This document shows, piece by piece, positions 55,581 to 64,000 of a stretch of DNA of 64,000 nucleotides. Made by a program: the position numbers and the translations under genes. Location of the stretch: positions 186,001 to 250,000 of the forward strand of contig NZ_CP025197.1 in assembly GCF_002844395.1 (NCBI RefSeq), written 5' to 3'. The notes beneath the pieces were generated by a model. The model had not been told where the DNA came from. It searched no databases and saw only the letters and a list, made by a program, of their open reading frames with translations. Within the stretch, counting starts at the first letter, position 1, and each line of letters opens with the position of its first letter. This DNA is from Acetivibrio saccincola (GTDB taxonomy: Bacteria > Bacillota > Clostridia > Acetivibrionales > Acetivibrionaceae).

Positions 55581-58406
55581 TTAATTTATTACATTTTTAA
55601 TCTGGTATGTTGGTTCGCCGTTAACAACGGTAACTTCAATGTATTTTACTGTGTCTGCATTATCCGGAGTCAGGTTATTTATATTAAGCCCTGCAGAACT
55701 TATATATTTTACACCGTCTTCCATAAAAACATTGTCTTCAGTACCGTTAAAAAACACCCAGATATTTTTGATTTTATCCTTGTGCTCAGAAAGTACCGTT
55801 TTAAACAAATTCCCTTCTAAGCTGTCAGAAAACTTATTTGGAGCGTTTTCCATAAATATAAACAAATTGTCGCCGTTAAAAGAATCAAGCTGTTTTAAAA
55901 ACCACTGCCATTGTCCTTGTGCACTTGTCCTTATGCTGTTTTTAGATGTATTTAGCTCGATAAAACGGCAGCCATTGGAATCATAAGCCCTGTAGGTATT
56001 GTAGTCTTTTAAAAATTTTATTTCAATTTCATTTTCATTTGCATCTTCATTTAAATCTTCACTTATACTGCTTTGGGTTGCCTTTTCGTACAAATTCATA
56101 AACAGAAGGTTTTCTAAAAGGGTGTTGGCAGTATCCTTATTTCCAAACAGAATGAATTTTTTATAGTCATCGTCTTTTGAAGGTTTTACATTTTTATTTG
56201 CTTCGTATACAGGAAGAGTATCCTCTGGTATTTGGTTTTTATCTATAACCGGATAAGTAGCGGTGGTTATAGTCAGTTCATCTAAATACAGGCTTCCTGA
56301 GCTTGTTATAGGATTAACCTGAACAACATATATCCTTGTAAGCTTTTTAGGTGAATTTATGCCTGAAACAGAAGCCTCCACATACTTCCACCCTGTCCAA
56401 TCTAAAGTTTTAGAAAAGTCAATAAAGTGCTTGTTTCCATTGGCGTCCACCACTTCCCCCCTCAGCCAGTTGGAATTTTCATGGGGGTTGTATGCCCAAA
56501 AACCTATCTTGGTGGTGTTTTCTTTTAAATCTATCCCTTCATCCGGGAATACTATATAGGCAGCCCTTGTTCCCTCGGTGGTGTTAAAATTGTAAGTTAG
56601 CTTCCCGGTAACTTTATTGTCTATTTCTTTGGTAATTTCATAGCTTCCGGGTATAGTTTCAGGAACAGAGGTAAAAGTGCCCTCTAATTTGTCAAAGGAG
56701 CCTATTACATGATTGGTTTCAAGGGCAACAGAAATTGCACAATGTGCCTTTACATCACCTAATGATGCTGTAATATAACCGGTTCCTGCTTTTGAAGCAG
56801 TAAATGTATTTAAATCCAGTTCCCCGATATCCCCTGTCAGGGACCAGTCTACATCTTTGGCGCTTATACGGGCAGAATAGCCGTTGTTGTCTTTACCAAC
56901 TACAGAAAGACTCCTGCTTTGACCAACATTGATTTTAAGGGAATTTGAGCTGAGTATAAGCTCACCCGGAGGTGGCAGTACATTTACTTTTATAGATGAT
57001 TTCACACTTCCTGAGGATACAGTAATGGTAGCTGTACCTGTTGACTCAGGATAAAATACATTGCCTTTAAAATACCCTTCCACCCCTGAAACACTCCACT
57101 TTAACTGACTTTGATCTATCTTAATGGGATTCATATAAGCATCATAGGGGAGAGCTTTAAACTCCCTGGAAGTGTTTACAAAAACATTGGTGTCCACTGT
57201 ATCAATTATAAAGCCTTCTAACGGATAAGGCGGAAAAGTTGAAAAAATACCTATTGCATTTGATATTCTTCTAGGTGAACCATCAGAAGGACTGTTTACA
57301 ATTTCTATATTTTCCGTTGCCGGTTTTCTTGCAGCCATTGTAGTAGAACCGCCGCCGTCTAAATTCAGCGCATTATATGCGCCAAGTTCCAGCATAAGGG
57401 CTGCAGCTTCAGTCTGGGTCATGCCTATACTTCCTTGCTGGCGGCCGTCCACTGTAACAAGAATCAGTTCTTTTCCATCCTTTGAGCTTCCCACCATTGT
57501 ACGGGGATGCCTTCCCGCTATGTCGAAAGAAAAAGGTGAAGGTATTTTCCCGTTTTTCACAAGAATAGCACTTCCTGTTACAGACATTTTCATATTTTCC
57601 CAATCAGGTCTGGTTGTCATAGAAAGAAGTACAGGACTTCCTACTTTAAAATTATTCTTGATAAACTCTGCATTTTTGCCCCTTGTAATAATGACATAAC
57701 CGTTTTCAGGAATTTTAACAGGGGGCATTCCCTCTCTTATTTCTGTAACAAAGGGACCTTCAATAACCATTTCAACTATATCAGGATATTTTTCACTGGC
57801 CCCTAAGGAATATTCATCCCATTTCCTGCACCACATTACCACATCAGTGTAATCTTTAAAACTTGCCTTGTTATATTGTGTAATGGTCATGGTATTTCCG
57901 TTGCTGGCTGTTAATTCTAAATCTGTTTTCCAAAAATCAAATAAGACATTATTATTTTTATCTATTGAAAAAGTTCCCATTGAGTTATTATATCTGTTAT
58001 ATTCGTGATCAGCCGAAATAAGTTCTCCGGACTGTATTAAAGGACCGTCAGGAGAAGCTTTCCCTGTTTCACTCATCCAATTGAAGAACCCGGCATTTAC
58101 AGCGGCAACTGCATTGTGGGATTCAGCAAGTTCTTTTGTATTTGTAAGATTTTTTATTGAGTCTTTATTGGTAAGAGTATCAATGTGCACATTGGGGTTA
58201 TTAAGATTTGCCCTTAGTACATTGATTTTTAGCCATCCTTCATCTGTAAATCTGGTTATTCTTTCTAAAACAACACCGGATGTAATGGTTTCAGATGTAA
58301 CCGTTTGATAAATAACCTTTGAATGGACAGGTGCGCCGCTAAAAAAGGATGCAAACACAACTGCCAGAATTAAAAGAATTGTAATTTTTTTTCTTATGTA
58401 CCTCAT
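55581..58406 (-). CDS. Large secreted phosphodiester glycosidase (NAGPA-domain) protein
   Basis: A 941-residue protein from ATG 58406, which has GAGGTGGAGA upstream; an ATG at 58466 has no ribosome site. The signal peptide is KKITILLILAVVFASFFSG. Residues about 60-380 form a NAGPA/phosphodiester-glycosidase domain: AAVNAGFFNW, FDIAGRHPRTMVGSS, LVTVDGRQQGSIGMTQTEAA, NLDGGGSTTM. Such domains trim GlcNAc-1-P-type phosphodiesters of polysaccharides or cell-wall glycopolymers. Bacterial Ig-like (BIG2) repeats (TATITVSSGSVKSSIKV) follow, then a jelly-roll region. A C-terminal part resembles metallophosphoesterase folds (DNLFIFMENAPNKF) without clear metal ligands. It is extracellular and monocistronic. 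Confidence 0.85.
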   Translation of the reverse strand: MRYIRKKITILLILAVVFASFFSGAPVHSKVIYQTVTSETITSGVVLERITRFTDEGWLKINVLRANLNNPNVHIDTLTNKDSIKNLTNTKELAESHNAVAAVNAGFFNWMSETGKASPDGPLIQSGELISADHEYNRYNNSMGTFSIDKNNNVLFDFWKTDLELTASNGNTMTITQYNKASFKDYTDVVMWCRKWDEYSLGASEKYPDIVEMVIEGPFVTEIREGMPPVKIPENGYVIITRGKNAEFIKNNFKVGSPVLLSMTTRPDWENMKMSVTGSAILVKNGKIPSPFSFDIAGRHPRTMVGSSKDGKELILVTVDGRQQGSIGMTQTEAAALMLELGAYNALNLDGGGSTTMAARKPATENIEIVNSPSDGSPRRISNAIGIFSTFPPYPLEGFIIDTVDTNVFVNTSREFKALPYDAYMNPIKIDQSQLKWSVSGVEGYFKGNVFYPESTGTATITVSSGSVKSSIKVNVLPPPGELILSSNSLKINVGQSRSLSVVGKDNNGYSARISAKDVDWSLTGDIGELDLNTFTASKAGTGYITASLGDVKAHCAISVALETNHVIGSFDKLEGTFTSVPETIPGSYEITKEIDNKVTGKLTYNFNTTEGTRAAYIVFPDEGIDLKENTTKIGFWAYNPHENSNWLRGEVVDANGNKHFIDFSKTLDWTGWKYVEASVSGINSPKKLTRIYVVQVNPITSSGSLYLDELTITTATYPVIDKNQIPEDTLPVYEANKNVKPSKDDDYKKFILFGNKDTANTLLENLLFMNLYEKATQSSISEDLNEDANENEIEIKFLKDYNTYRAYDSNGCRFIELNTSKNSIRTSAQGQWQWFLKQLDSFNGDNLFIFMENAPNKFSDSLEGNLFKTVLSEHKDKIKNIWVFFNGTEDNVFMEDGVKYISSAGLNINNLTPDNADTVKYIEVTVVNGEPTYQIKNVIN

Positions 58407-58724
58407 GCTCTCCACCTCATTAGTTTTTGACATGTGTTTTATCAATTTTAATTTCAGATTTTCCATAAAGTTACTAATTTATACCCTCCTGTATAAAAAA
58501 TAACTTTAAAAATAATTATAAGGTATATATATACAGGAGGCAAGTTAACATTATGTTACAAAGGTGTAACGTTATTTTTAAAAATTCTTACTTACATTTG
58601 AGAAAATAAGCGAAAATAAGAGATTGATGGAGAATTAGCAGTATAATATTAAAAAAATGGGGGAATACCAAATTTGAATTATCATATCCGGTGTAGTAGA
58701 ATACTTTTTGTCGCTAAAAGTTTT
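58407..58724. other. Intergenic region before the tRNA genes
   Basis: It holds the upstream region of the phosphodiester-glycosidase gene and the probable tRNA promoter. No convincing consensus promoter pair or gene was found. Confidence 0.35.
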
Positions 58725-58800
58725 CGGGGTGTAGCGCAGCTGGTAGCGCACGTGGTTTGGGACCATGGGGCCGGGGGTTCAAGTCCTCTCACCCCGACCA
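58725..58800 (+). tRNA. tRNA-Pro (anticodon TGG)
   Basis: 76 nt including encoded CCA. Acceptor CGGGGTG pairs with CACCCCG. The D-arm is GCGCAGCTGGTAGCGC; the anticodon loop TTTGGGA gives TGG. The T-arm is GGGGGTTCAAGTCCTC. Confidence 0.95.
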
Positions 58801-58910
58801 GTAAATTTAAACTGGGTAAAGCGGCTCTTTCTATTTAAATGAAGGTTTTTCTTATACAAGGATATTTAAAAAACATTATAATTTAAAAGGCATTATGTTT
58901 TATATTTTAC

Positions 58911-58986
58911 GCTGGTGTAGCTCAGTTGGTAGAGCAGCTGACTTGTAATCAGCAGGTCGGGGGTTCGAATCCGTCCACCAGCTCCA
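58911..58986 (+). tRNA. tRNA-Thr (anticodon TGT)
   Basis: 76 nt including encoded CCA. Acceptor GCTGGTG pairs with CACCAGC. The D-arm is GCTCAGTTGGTAGAGC; the anticodon stem-loop CTGACTTGTAATCAG gives TGT. The T-arm is GGGGGTTCGAATCCGTC. It is probably co-transcribed with tRNA-Pro 110 bp upstream. Confidence 0.96.
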
Positions 58987-58994
58987 AAATTAAG

Positions 58995-59032
58995 AAGACT
59001 TTGCGTATAAGGTGCAAAGTCTTTTGTTTTTT
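58995..59032 (+). terminator. Terminator of the tRNA unit
   Basis: AAGACTTTGC and GCAAAGTCTT form a perfect stem around GTATAAGGT, followed by TTGTTTTTT. Confidence 0.85.
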
Positions 59033-59218
59033 CTATTAAATTTTTTTTAAAATTTTTAAATATAATTTTTTGAGGGGTTTAAAATACAAAATTAGTGGAA
59101 ACCATTTCTATAGGGCTTATATTCTTTTCATTTATTCCTGAAATGTATTTTCAGAATAGAAAAATAAAAAGAGGATTTTTTGTTTGATTAACGAATTACA
59201 TATATAGAGGTGGGTGAT

Positions 59219-59890
59219 ATGATAATTGATACTGGTATAACCCTTGCTTACAAGTGTTCTTCATGTGGCACATTCCAGTTTAACACTGTATCCCTTTTTG
59301 AAATACCACAAAAAGAAGATATTGTTTTTACTTGCCGTTGCAGGGGAGCATCACTGGTAATAAGAAAAGAAAGCCCTACAGTTTTTAAAATTATGGTACC
59401 ATGTATAGGATGTGGAACCAGTCATGTTTATTTAATGAGTACAAAAGAATTTATTGCTCAGGAAATTTATACTTTCAACTGCCCGAATACAGGCATAAAG
59501 CAGTGTTTTATCGGGAGTGACAAAATAGTAAGAAAAAAAATAGACAGCTTAGAGAGAGAATATGATGAGTTGATAGACAGACTTGGCTATGATAATTATT
59601 TTGCCAATACCCAGGTTATGCTGGATTCATTAAATCTTATCCATGATATAGCTGAAAGGGGTAATTTATTTTGCGAATGTGGAAGTAATGATATTGAATT
59701 ATTTCTGTTTTCTGATAAAATTTATTTAAAGTGTAATTTATGTCCGGGCAGTAAAATTATATACGCTTCATCTAACGAGCACTTAAAGGTTAATTTACTG
59801 CGGAAAGAAATTATGCTTATAAATGACGGGCAGCCTGCAGATATAAAAATAGAGCCGGCTACAGTTAAGAGGGATGGAAGAATTTTATAG
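59219..59890 (+). CDS. Conserved clostridial protein with zinc-type Cys pairs
   Basis: A 223-residue protein. The ATG at 59219 follows AGAGGTGG; a GTG at 59210 lies within that site. Cys motifs occur as YKCSSCGTFQFN, TCRCRGASL, VPCIGCGTSHVY, FCECGSNDIELF and KCNLCPGSK, suggesting at least two zinc ribbons. Beta strands separate them, and a helical segment lies in the middle (DSLEREYDELIDRLGYDNYF). I have seen similar uncharacterised proteins upstream of rho in clostridia, but name no family. A nucleic-acid or protein-binding adaptor role is possible. It lies 280 bp before rho, which has its own promoter. Confidence 0.6.
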   Translation: MIIDTGITLAYKCSSCGTFQFNTVSLFEIPQKEDIVFTCRCRGASLVIRKESPTVFKIMVPCIGCGTSHVYLMSTKEFIAQEIYTFNCPNTGIKQCFIGSDKIVRKKIDSLEREYDELIDRLGYDNYFANTQVMLDSLNLIHDIAERGNLFCECGSNDIELFLFSDKIYLKCNLCPGSKIIYASSNEHLKVNLLRKEIMLINDGQPADIKIEPATVKRDGRIL

Positions 59891-59994
59891 ATATAATTCT
59901 ATGATTATTACAAAAGATTAAATACAAAGATTAATTGCGGAGATTTTTTAATATTACATCAAATTATTTTATTTTAATTTATAAAATATTTCAA

Positions 59995-60023
59995 TTGACA
60001 AATTTTATAAATACTGATATAAT
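59995..60023 (+). promoter_or_regulatory. Promoter of rho
   Basis: TTGACA at 59995-60000 and TATAAT at 60018-60023 match both sigma-A consensus hexamers exactly, with 17-bp spacing. A leader of about 140 nt follows before the rho start. Confidence 0.9.
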
Positions 60024-60170
60024 ACTATTGCTGGTTTGCAGAGATACTCTGAGATTCTCCTCAAAGTACTAGCCTTTCTTCCATACAAGGGTTTTGCATA
60101 CTATAATCTAGCTATGGTGAACTCCCTATTAATTTATATATATAACTATGTTCAAGTAAGGTGGTGTGAT

Positions 60171-62066
60171 ATGGAGGGTATTAATCTAAAAGATAAGACG
60201 CTTGAAGATCTACGGTACATTGCAAAGATGCTGGGATTAAAAAGCATTAGCAGATTGAGAAAGAGTGAGCTTATAGAAAGAATTTATCAGTCCCAAGGGA
60301 TTGAAAATGTTGAAGAAACCATGAAGTCAGGCGATACAGAAACTAAGACCGAAAAATCAGATATCGATACAGAAAAAGAAAAGAAATCCAAAAAGAAAGA
60401 TGAAGAGACTAAAGATGTTAAGGAATTAAAAGAAGAAACAAAGAAAGAAGAAACAAAGAAAGAAGGAGCAAAAAAAGAAGAAACTAAAGAGACAAAGGAA
60501 ACTAAAGAAGCCAAAGAAGAGTCAAAAGAAGAAGTTCCTGTGTTGAGAAAATCCAAGAGGGGGAGACCTAAAACAGTCAAAGTTTCTGAGGAACCAAAAA
60601 AAGAGGTAAAAGAAGAGGTTAAAGGGGAGGAAGCTAAAGAAGAAGTTAAAGAAAAAGAAGAAAATAAAGAAGTTGCAGAAGACAAGAAGAAAGAAGAGAA
60701 AGAAAAGGAAGCTAAGCAAGAGGCTAAAAAGGAAGTCAAAGAAGAAGCTGAACAGGAAACTAAGCAAGAGACTAAACTAGAGGCTAAAGAAGAAACAACA
60801 CTAGAAGCTAAACAGGAAAGCAAGCAAGAGACTAAACAGGAGACCGGTGAAATCACTTCTAAGCAGGAAAGTAAGCAGGAAAAGAAAACAGAGGGTAAGA
60901 AAGAGACAGAAAGCTCCAGTTATCCTAACGGACTGGAAAAGATAGAAAGTGATGATCCTGTTGAGGGAGTACTAGAAGTTTTACCAGATGGTTATGGATT
61001 TTTAAGAAGCGATAATTATCTGTCAGGACCTAAAGATGTTTATGTTTCACCATCACAAATCAGACGTTTTAATTTGAAAACCGGTGATAAGATAAGGGGA
61101 AAGGGCAGGATACCAAAAGAGGGGGAGAAATTCCAAGCCTTATTATATGTTCAAACGGTTAATGGGGACCCTCCTGAGGTAGCAGCTAAAAGAGTACCTT
61201 TTGAGTATCTGACACCTATATATCCGGATAGCAGGATTACCCTTGAAACAACTCCAAGAGAATTGTCAACCAGATTAATTGATTTAATTGCGCCGGTAGG
61301 TAAGGGACAGCGTGGTATGATTGTCTCACCTCCAAAAGCGGGTAAGACGGTATTGCTTAAAAAAGTGGCAAATGCCATTACAAATAATTACCCTGATATG
61401 GAGCTTATTGTGCTGCTTATTGATGAAAGACCTGAGGAAGTAACAGATATGCAGCGTTCTATAAAGGGTGAGGTTATTTATTCTACATTTGACGAAGTTC
61501 CTGAACATCATATAAAAGTTGCAGAAATGGTTTTAGAAAGAGCTCAAAGGCTTGTTGAACAAAAGAAAGACGTTGTAATATTGTTAGATAGTATTACCAG
61601 GCTTGCAAGGGCATACAACCTTACAATACCGCCGACAGGAAGGACTCTTTCCGGTGGGCTTGATCCAGGTGCACTGCACAAGCCAAAAAGATTTTTTGGT
61701 GCTGCCAGGAATATAGAAAACGGCGGAAGTCTTACAATAATAGCTACTGCCCTTATAGAAACCGGAAGCAGGATGGATGATGTTATATTTGAAGAATTTA
61801 AGGGTACAGGTAATATGGAACTTCACTTAGATAGAAAACTGTCTGAGAAGAGAATATTCCCTGCAATAGATATAAATAAATCAGGTACAAGAAGAGAAGA
61901 ATTGCTGCTTAGCCAGAAAGAACTTGAGGGAGTGTGGGCTATAAGAAAGGCTATGAGCAATATGGGGACTGCTGAAGTGACAGAGATATTAATTAACCGG
62001 CTGGTACAAACGAAAAATAATGAGGAGTTTATTAGCAGCCTTAATTTAGCATTTCTAGATAAATAG
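60171..62066 (+). CDS. rho: Transcription termination factor Rho with Lys/Glu-rich insert
   Basis: A 631-residue hexameric RNA helicase. ATG 60171 has AAGGTGGTG upstream; the frame is open for 45 codons earlier, within the leader, without Rho similarity. The Rho_N domain ([20 protein letters not shown]) comes first. About 190 residues of low-complexity Lys/Glu/Thr repeats (roughly residues 60-250) follow. Next are the cold-shock RNA-binding domain ([20 protein letters not shown]) and the ATPase core with Walker [14 protein letters not shown], Walker [11 protein letters not shown] and the R-loop region [15 protein letters not shown]. Standard Rho has about 420 residues; the insert resembles those of actinobacterial and other clostridial Rhos and may alter RNA binding. 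Confidence 0.96.
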   Translation: MEGINLKDKTLEDLRYIAKMLGLKSISRLRKSELIERIYQSQGIENVEETMKSGDTETKTEKSDIDTEKEKKSKKKDEETKDVKELKEETKKEETKKEGAKKEETKETKETKEAKEESKEEVPVLRKSKRGRPKTVKVSEEPKKEVKEEVKGEEAKEEVKEKEENKEVAEDKKKEEKEKEAKQEAKKEVKEEAEQETKQETKLEAKEETTLEAKQESKQETKQETGEITSKQESKQEKKTEGKKETESSSYPNGLEKIESDDPVEGVLEVLPDGYGFLRSDNYLSGPKDVYVSPSQIRRFNLKTGDKIRGKGRIPKEGEKFQALLYVQTVNGDPPEVAAKRVPFEYLTPIYPDSRITLETTPRELSTRLIDLIAPVGKGQRGMIVSPPKAGKTVLLKKVANAITNNYPDMELIVLLIDERPEEVTDMQRSIKGEVIYSTFDEVPEHHIKVAEMVLERAQRLVEQKKDVVILLDSITRLARAYNLTIPPTGRTLSGGLDPGALHKPKRFFGAARNIENGGSLTIIATALIETGSRMDDVIFEEFKGTGNMELHLDRKLSEKRIFPAIDINKSGTRREELLLSQKELEGVWAIRKAMSNMGTAEVTEILINRLVQTKNNEEFISSLNLAFLDK

Positions 62067-62217
62067 TTCTTGCACATATCCTTGTTTTATGATAAAATAC
62101 TTTTTGTGTTTTGTTATAGGCTACTGTATGTTGTGTTATTTTATCTGTTTTAAAATTAATACAAGTATTTTAGATTATATAATTAATTTCATAAAGTTTT
62201 GAAAGTAGGTGAAGAAA

Positions 62218-62427
62218 ATGAAAGCAGGTATACATCCAGAGTATTCAAAAACTACTATCAGATGTGCATGTGGTGCTACTTATGAAGCAGGTTCCACAAA
62301 GAAAGATGTGAATGTAGAGATATGTTCCAGTTGTCATCCATTTTACACTGGTAAGCAAAAGCTGGTGGATACTGGAGGACGTGTTGAGAAATTTAATAAA
62401 AGATATGGATTTAAAAACGAAGACTAA
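62218..62427 (+). CDS. rpmE: 50S ribosomal protein L31 (zinc-binding form)
   Basis: A 69-residue protein from ATG 62218 ([18 protein letters not shown]); a GTG at 62209 is a weaker alternative because GTAGGTGAAG lies around it. CACG and [16 protein letters not shown] supply the four cysteine/zinc positions of the C+ form, which serves as a zinc store and is replaced under zinc limitation by a C- paralogue. rho-rpmE is a conserved Firmicute gene order. Confidence 0.95.
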   Translation: MKAGIHPEYSKTTIRCACGATYEAGSTKKDVNVEICSSCHPFYTGKQKLVDTGGRVEKFNKRYGFKNED

Positions 62428-62457
62428 AGATATCAACAAAACAAAAGTTAAAGAGCC

Positions 62458-62491
62458 AAGACAAGAGGTATTCTCTTGTCTTAATTTTTTT
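62458..62491 (+). terminator. Terminator after rpmE
   Basis: AAGACAAGAG and CTCTTGTCTT form a perfect 10-bp stem around GTATT, followed by AATTTTTTT. Confidence 0.9.
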
Positions 62492-62824
62492 GGCGGGAAA
62501 ATGACAAATATTGCCCAAGTATTTCCCGGAGATATTATATTATGTCGCAGTAATTTATCACAACAATTGCAAAGTATTGTAAAGCATGATAAATAAAAAA
62601 ATTAAAAAAGTAAAAAAATTTATAAAAACATCTTGATTATTTAGTGATATATGTGGTATCATTACATAGAGTAACTTCTTTTTCTCAAAGTTACTCCCCT
62701 TGTTCGAGAGCTTACCAGAGCTCTCATTTTTTTATCATTTTGCATACATAAAATGTAAATAAAAAATAACTGCCTTCTCTATAATATTGGCAGTTATTTT
62801 TTAATATGATATAACTTGTATTTT
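62492..62824. other. Convergent intergenic region with two more hairpins
   Basis: About 330 bp between rpmE and the V-ATPase operon. GAGAGCT...AGCTCTC plus T-run lies at 62705-62733. AAAAAATAACTGCC/GGCAGTTATTTTTT at 62761-62802 is a symmetric, probably bidirectional terminator for the V-ATPase operon. A 31-codon frame at about 62501 is too short to support. Confidence 0.65.
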
Positions 62825-63487
62825 CTAACGGGAATGAGCTGACTTTCTTGCTTCTTCTATCATCATATCCTTAACTTTCATAAGCCTTACAAGATTACCT
62901 CTTTCATTTTCTTCAAGTTTCATTGTAATATACTTGATTGTCTCGGTAAGTTGAGGTATTAATACATATTCCAGTGCATTAACCCTTCTTCTTGTCCTTT
63001 CAATTTCCTGGGCAAGAAGCTGGGAAGACTTCTCCATCTGTGCAAGCTCCAGCATAAAGGGGAGTGCTTCAGATAATGTGCCGATAGCAGCGTCTAGTTC
63101 CCCGGATGTGGATGCAAAACCATAAGGATATATATCGCTTTCATACGTGCTGGACAAATTGTAATTAAAAACAGGCACAGATACGCTCATTACATTTTGT
63201 GAAGACACATCTAAGGATATGCTCTGTTTTGGGAACATTAAAGCACCCTCAAGGGATTCGGAAGACATAACAGCCCTTGCTATAAGAAAGTTTTCATGGA
63301 CTTTCATAAGCATGCCTTCCACTTTTTCTCTCAGCTCTTTATTCCGTTTAACCAAGTCAAGAAACTTTTTCATCAATTCATCTTGTTTATCCTTTAAGAG
63401 CTTATGACCCCTTCTTGCAATTGCAAGCCTTTTTTTAAGCCGGGTCAGCTCCATTCTGGTGGGGTTTACCCGCAGCATTATAGCCAT
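62825..63487 (-). CDS. ntpD: V-type ATP synthase subunit D
   Basis: A 220-residue coiled-coil protein with the family start [40 protein letters not shown], and the end motif [17 protein letters not shown]. It forms the central rotor shaft of the V1 sector. GGAG lies about eight bases before the ATG at 63487. It follows subunit B by 21 bp and is the last gene of the operon, before a bidirectional terminator. In anaerobes such an enzyme may pump Na+ or H+; this subunit does not tell which. Confidence 0.95.
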   Translation of the reverse strand: MAIMLRVNPTRMELTRLKKRLAIARRGHKLLKDKQDELMKKFLDLVKRNKELREKVEGMLMKVHENFLIARAVMSSESLEGALMFPKQSISLDVSSQNVMSVSVPVFNYNLSSTYESDIYPYGFASTSGELDAAIGTLSEALPFMLELAQMEKSSQLLAQEIERTRRRVNALEYVLIPQLTETIKYITMKLEENERGNLVRLMKVKDMMIEEARKSAHSR

Positions 63488-63508
63488 AATGATTAACTCC
63501 TTTTATAA

Positions 63509-64000
63509 TCATTTTTCAGGCAGATACTTATCAAGGTATTCGTCCCTGATACGTTTAAGCTCAGAGCGGGGTAGTATTGAAAGAAGGTTCCAGCCTATTT
63601 CCAGCGTCTTTTCAATAGATCTGTCTTCATCAAAGCCCTGGGATACATACTCCTTCTCAAAAGCATCTGCAAACTTAGCATACAGCTTATCTATATCCGA
63701 CAGGGCAGCCTCACCTAATATTACAGCCAGTTCCTTTGCCTCTTTACCCCTTGCGTATGCAGCAAACAGCTGGTTCATTGTATCTGCATGGTCCTCCCTT
63801 GTCTTACCCTCCCCTATACCTTTGTCCTTTAGACGGGACAGGGAAGGCAAAACATCTATAGGAGGCATTACACCACTTCTGTAAAGCTCCCTGCTTAATA
63901 TTATCTGACCCTCAGTTATATAACCTGTAAGGTCCGGGATAGGATGTGTTTTGTCATCTTCAGGCATAGTCAGTATTGGTATTAGAGTAATACTTCCTTC
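63509..64000 (-). CDS. ntpB: V-type ATP synthase subunit B, partial (3' end)
   Basis: The frame enters from the right edge of the window, so only about 163 C-terminal residues are seen. [39 protein letters not shown] and [20 protein letters not shown] are diagnostic of V-ATPase subunit B, the regulatory nucleotide-binding subunit paired with catalytic subunit A. An internal ATG at 63967 is not the real start. The upstream operon genes (A, C, E, I, K, F) should lie beyond 64000. Confidence 0.96.
   Translation of the reverse strand, partial: EGSITLIPILTMPEDDKTHPIPDLTGYITEGQIILSRELYRSGVMPPIDVLPSLSRLKDKGIGEGKTREDHADTMNQLFAAYARGKEAKELAVILGEAALSDIDKLYAKFADAFEKEYVSQGFDEDRSIEKTLEIGWNLLSILPRSELKRIRDEYLDKYLPEK

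Noticed and set aside
60036-60170. 45-codon N-terminal extension of Rho
   Set aside because: It lacks a ribosome site, lies about 12 bases after the -10 box and has no similarity to Rho. The ATG at 60171 has a good site.
60287-60856. Long Ser-rich frame on the minus strand opposite rho
   Set aside because: It is the antisense of Lys/Glu codons in the low-complexity part of rho, with no start site or family match.
62501-62596. 31-codon frame after rpmE (MTNIAQVFPGDIILCRSNL)
   Set aside because: It lies immediately behind the terminator, has no promoter or clear ribosome site, and is too short to support as a gene or named remnant.

Overview
The window looks like a low-G+C, anaerobic member of the Clostridia, probably a relative of the Acetivibrio/Hungateiclostridium group. 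The evidence is the AT-rich composition, an S-layer-homology protein, copper-amine-oxidase-type stalk domains, a V-type ATPase, a T-box-controlled ilv-leu cluster, a lone SigI-type C-terminal domain and a Rho with a Lys/Glu-rich insert. The assignment is inference; no 16S rRNA gene is present.

Left third (1-15.2 kb): a graveyard of polymorphic-toxin C-terminal modules and small immunity-like genes (1-2.37 kb) is cut by an IS256/IS66 composite (2367-5517). Next comes a compact secretion-type operon (5542-14512). It holds an array of near-palindromic 14-bp sites, mostly 22 bp apart, a strong promoter, two small WXG100-like proteins, an acidic helical protein, a lipoprotein, and a large protein with an N-terminal lipase domain and a long helical C-terminus. 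Two secreted proteins of unknown role follow. The layout matches reverse-arranged LXG lipase effectors of type VIIb secretion, in which small helical partners and an immunity lipoprotein accompany the toxin. No secretion machinery genes lie in the window.

Middle (15.2-37.9 kb): an inverted, almost identical copy of the composite (15225-18345) is followed by an array of further copies of the two secreted-protein genes on the minus strand. The copies are separated by a TnsB/TnsC-type two-gene transposon, an IS3 remnant, an ISLre2 remnant and one complete ISLre2 insertion with an 8-bp target duplication. One full repeat unit is 25351-32097 (about 6.75 kb). The four copies of the gene pair are nearly identical at their outer ends but differ across a roughly 1-kb window spanning the end of gene 1 and the start of gene 2. 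Fragments of the lipoprotein, lipase, an S-layer protein, a PLD-type nuclease and a winged-helix domain mark further rearrangements.

Right part (38-64 kb) is ordinary chromosome. It carries guanine deaminase; a leucine-type T-box with ilvB-ilvN-ilvC-leuA-cimA (branched-chain amino acids, with isoleucine made through citramalate); a 17-bp minisatellite and a SigI-C-like protein; glgB; nagA; a GAF-GGDEF cyclase; rpsF-ssb-rpsR; a YihY/BrkB membrane protein; galU; a large phosphodiester-glycosidase protein; tRNA-Pro and tRNA-Thr; a zinc-motif protein; rho; rpmE; and the end of a V-type ATPase operon (subunits B, partial, and D).

All family assignments come from reading motifs by eye. No database search was possible.
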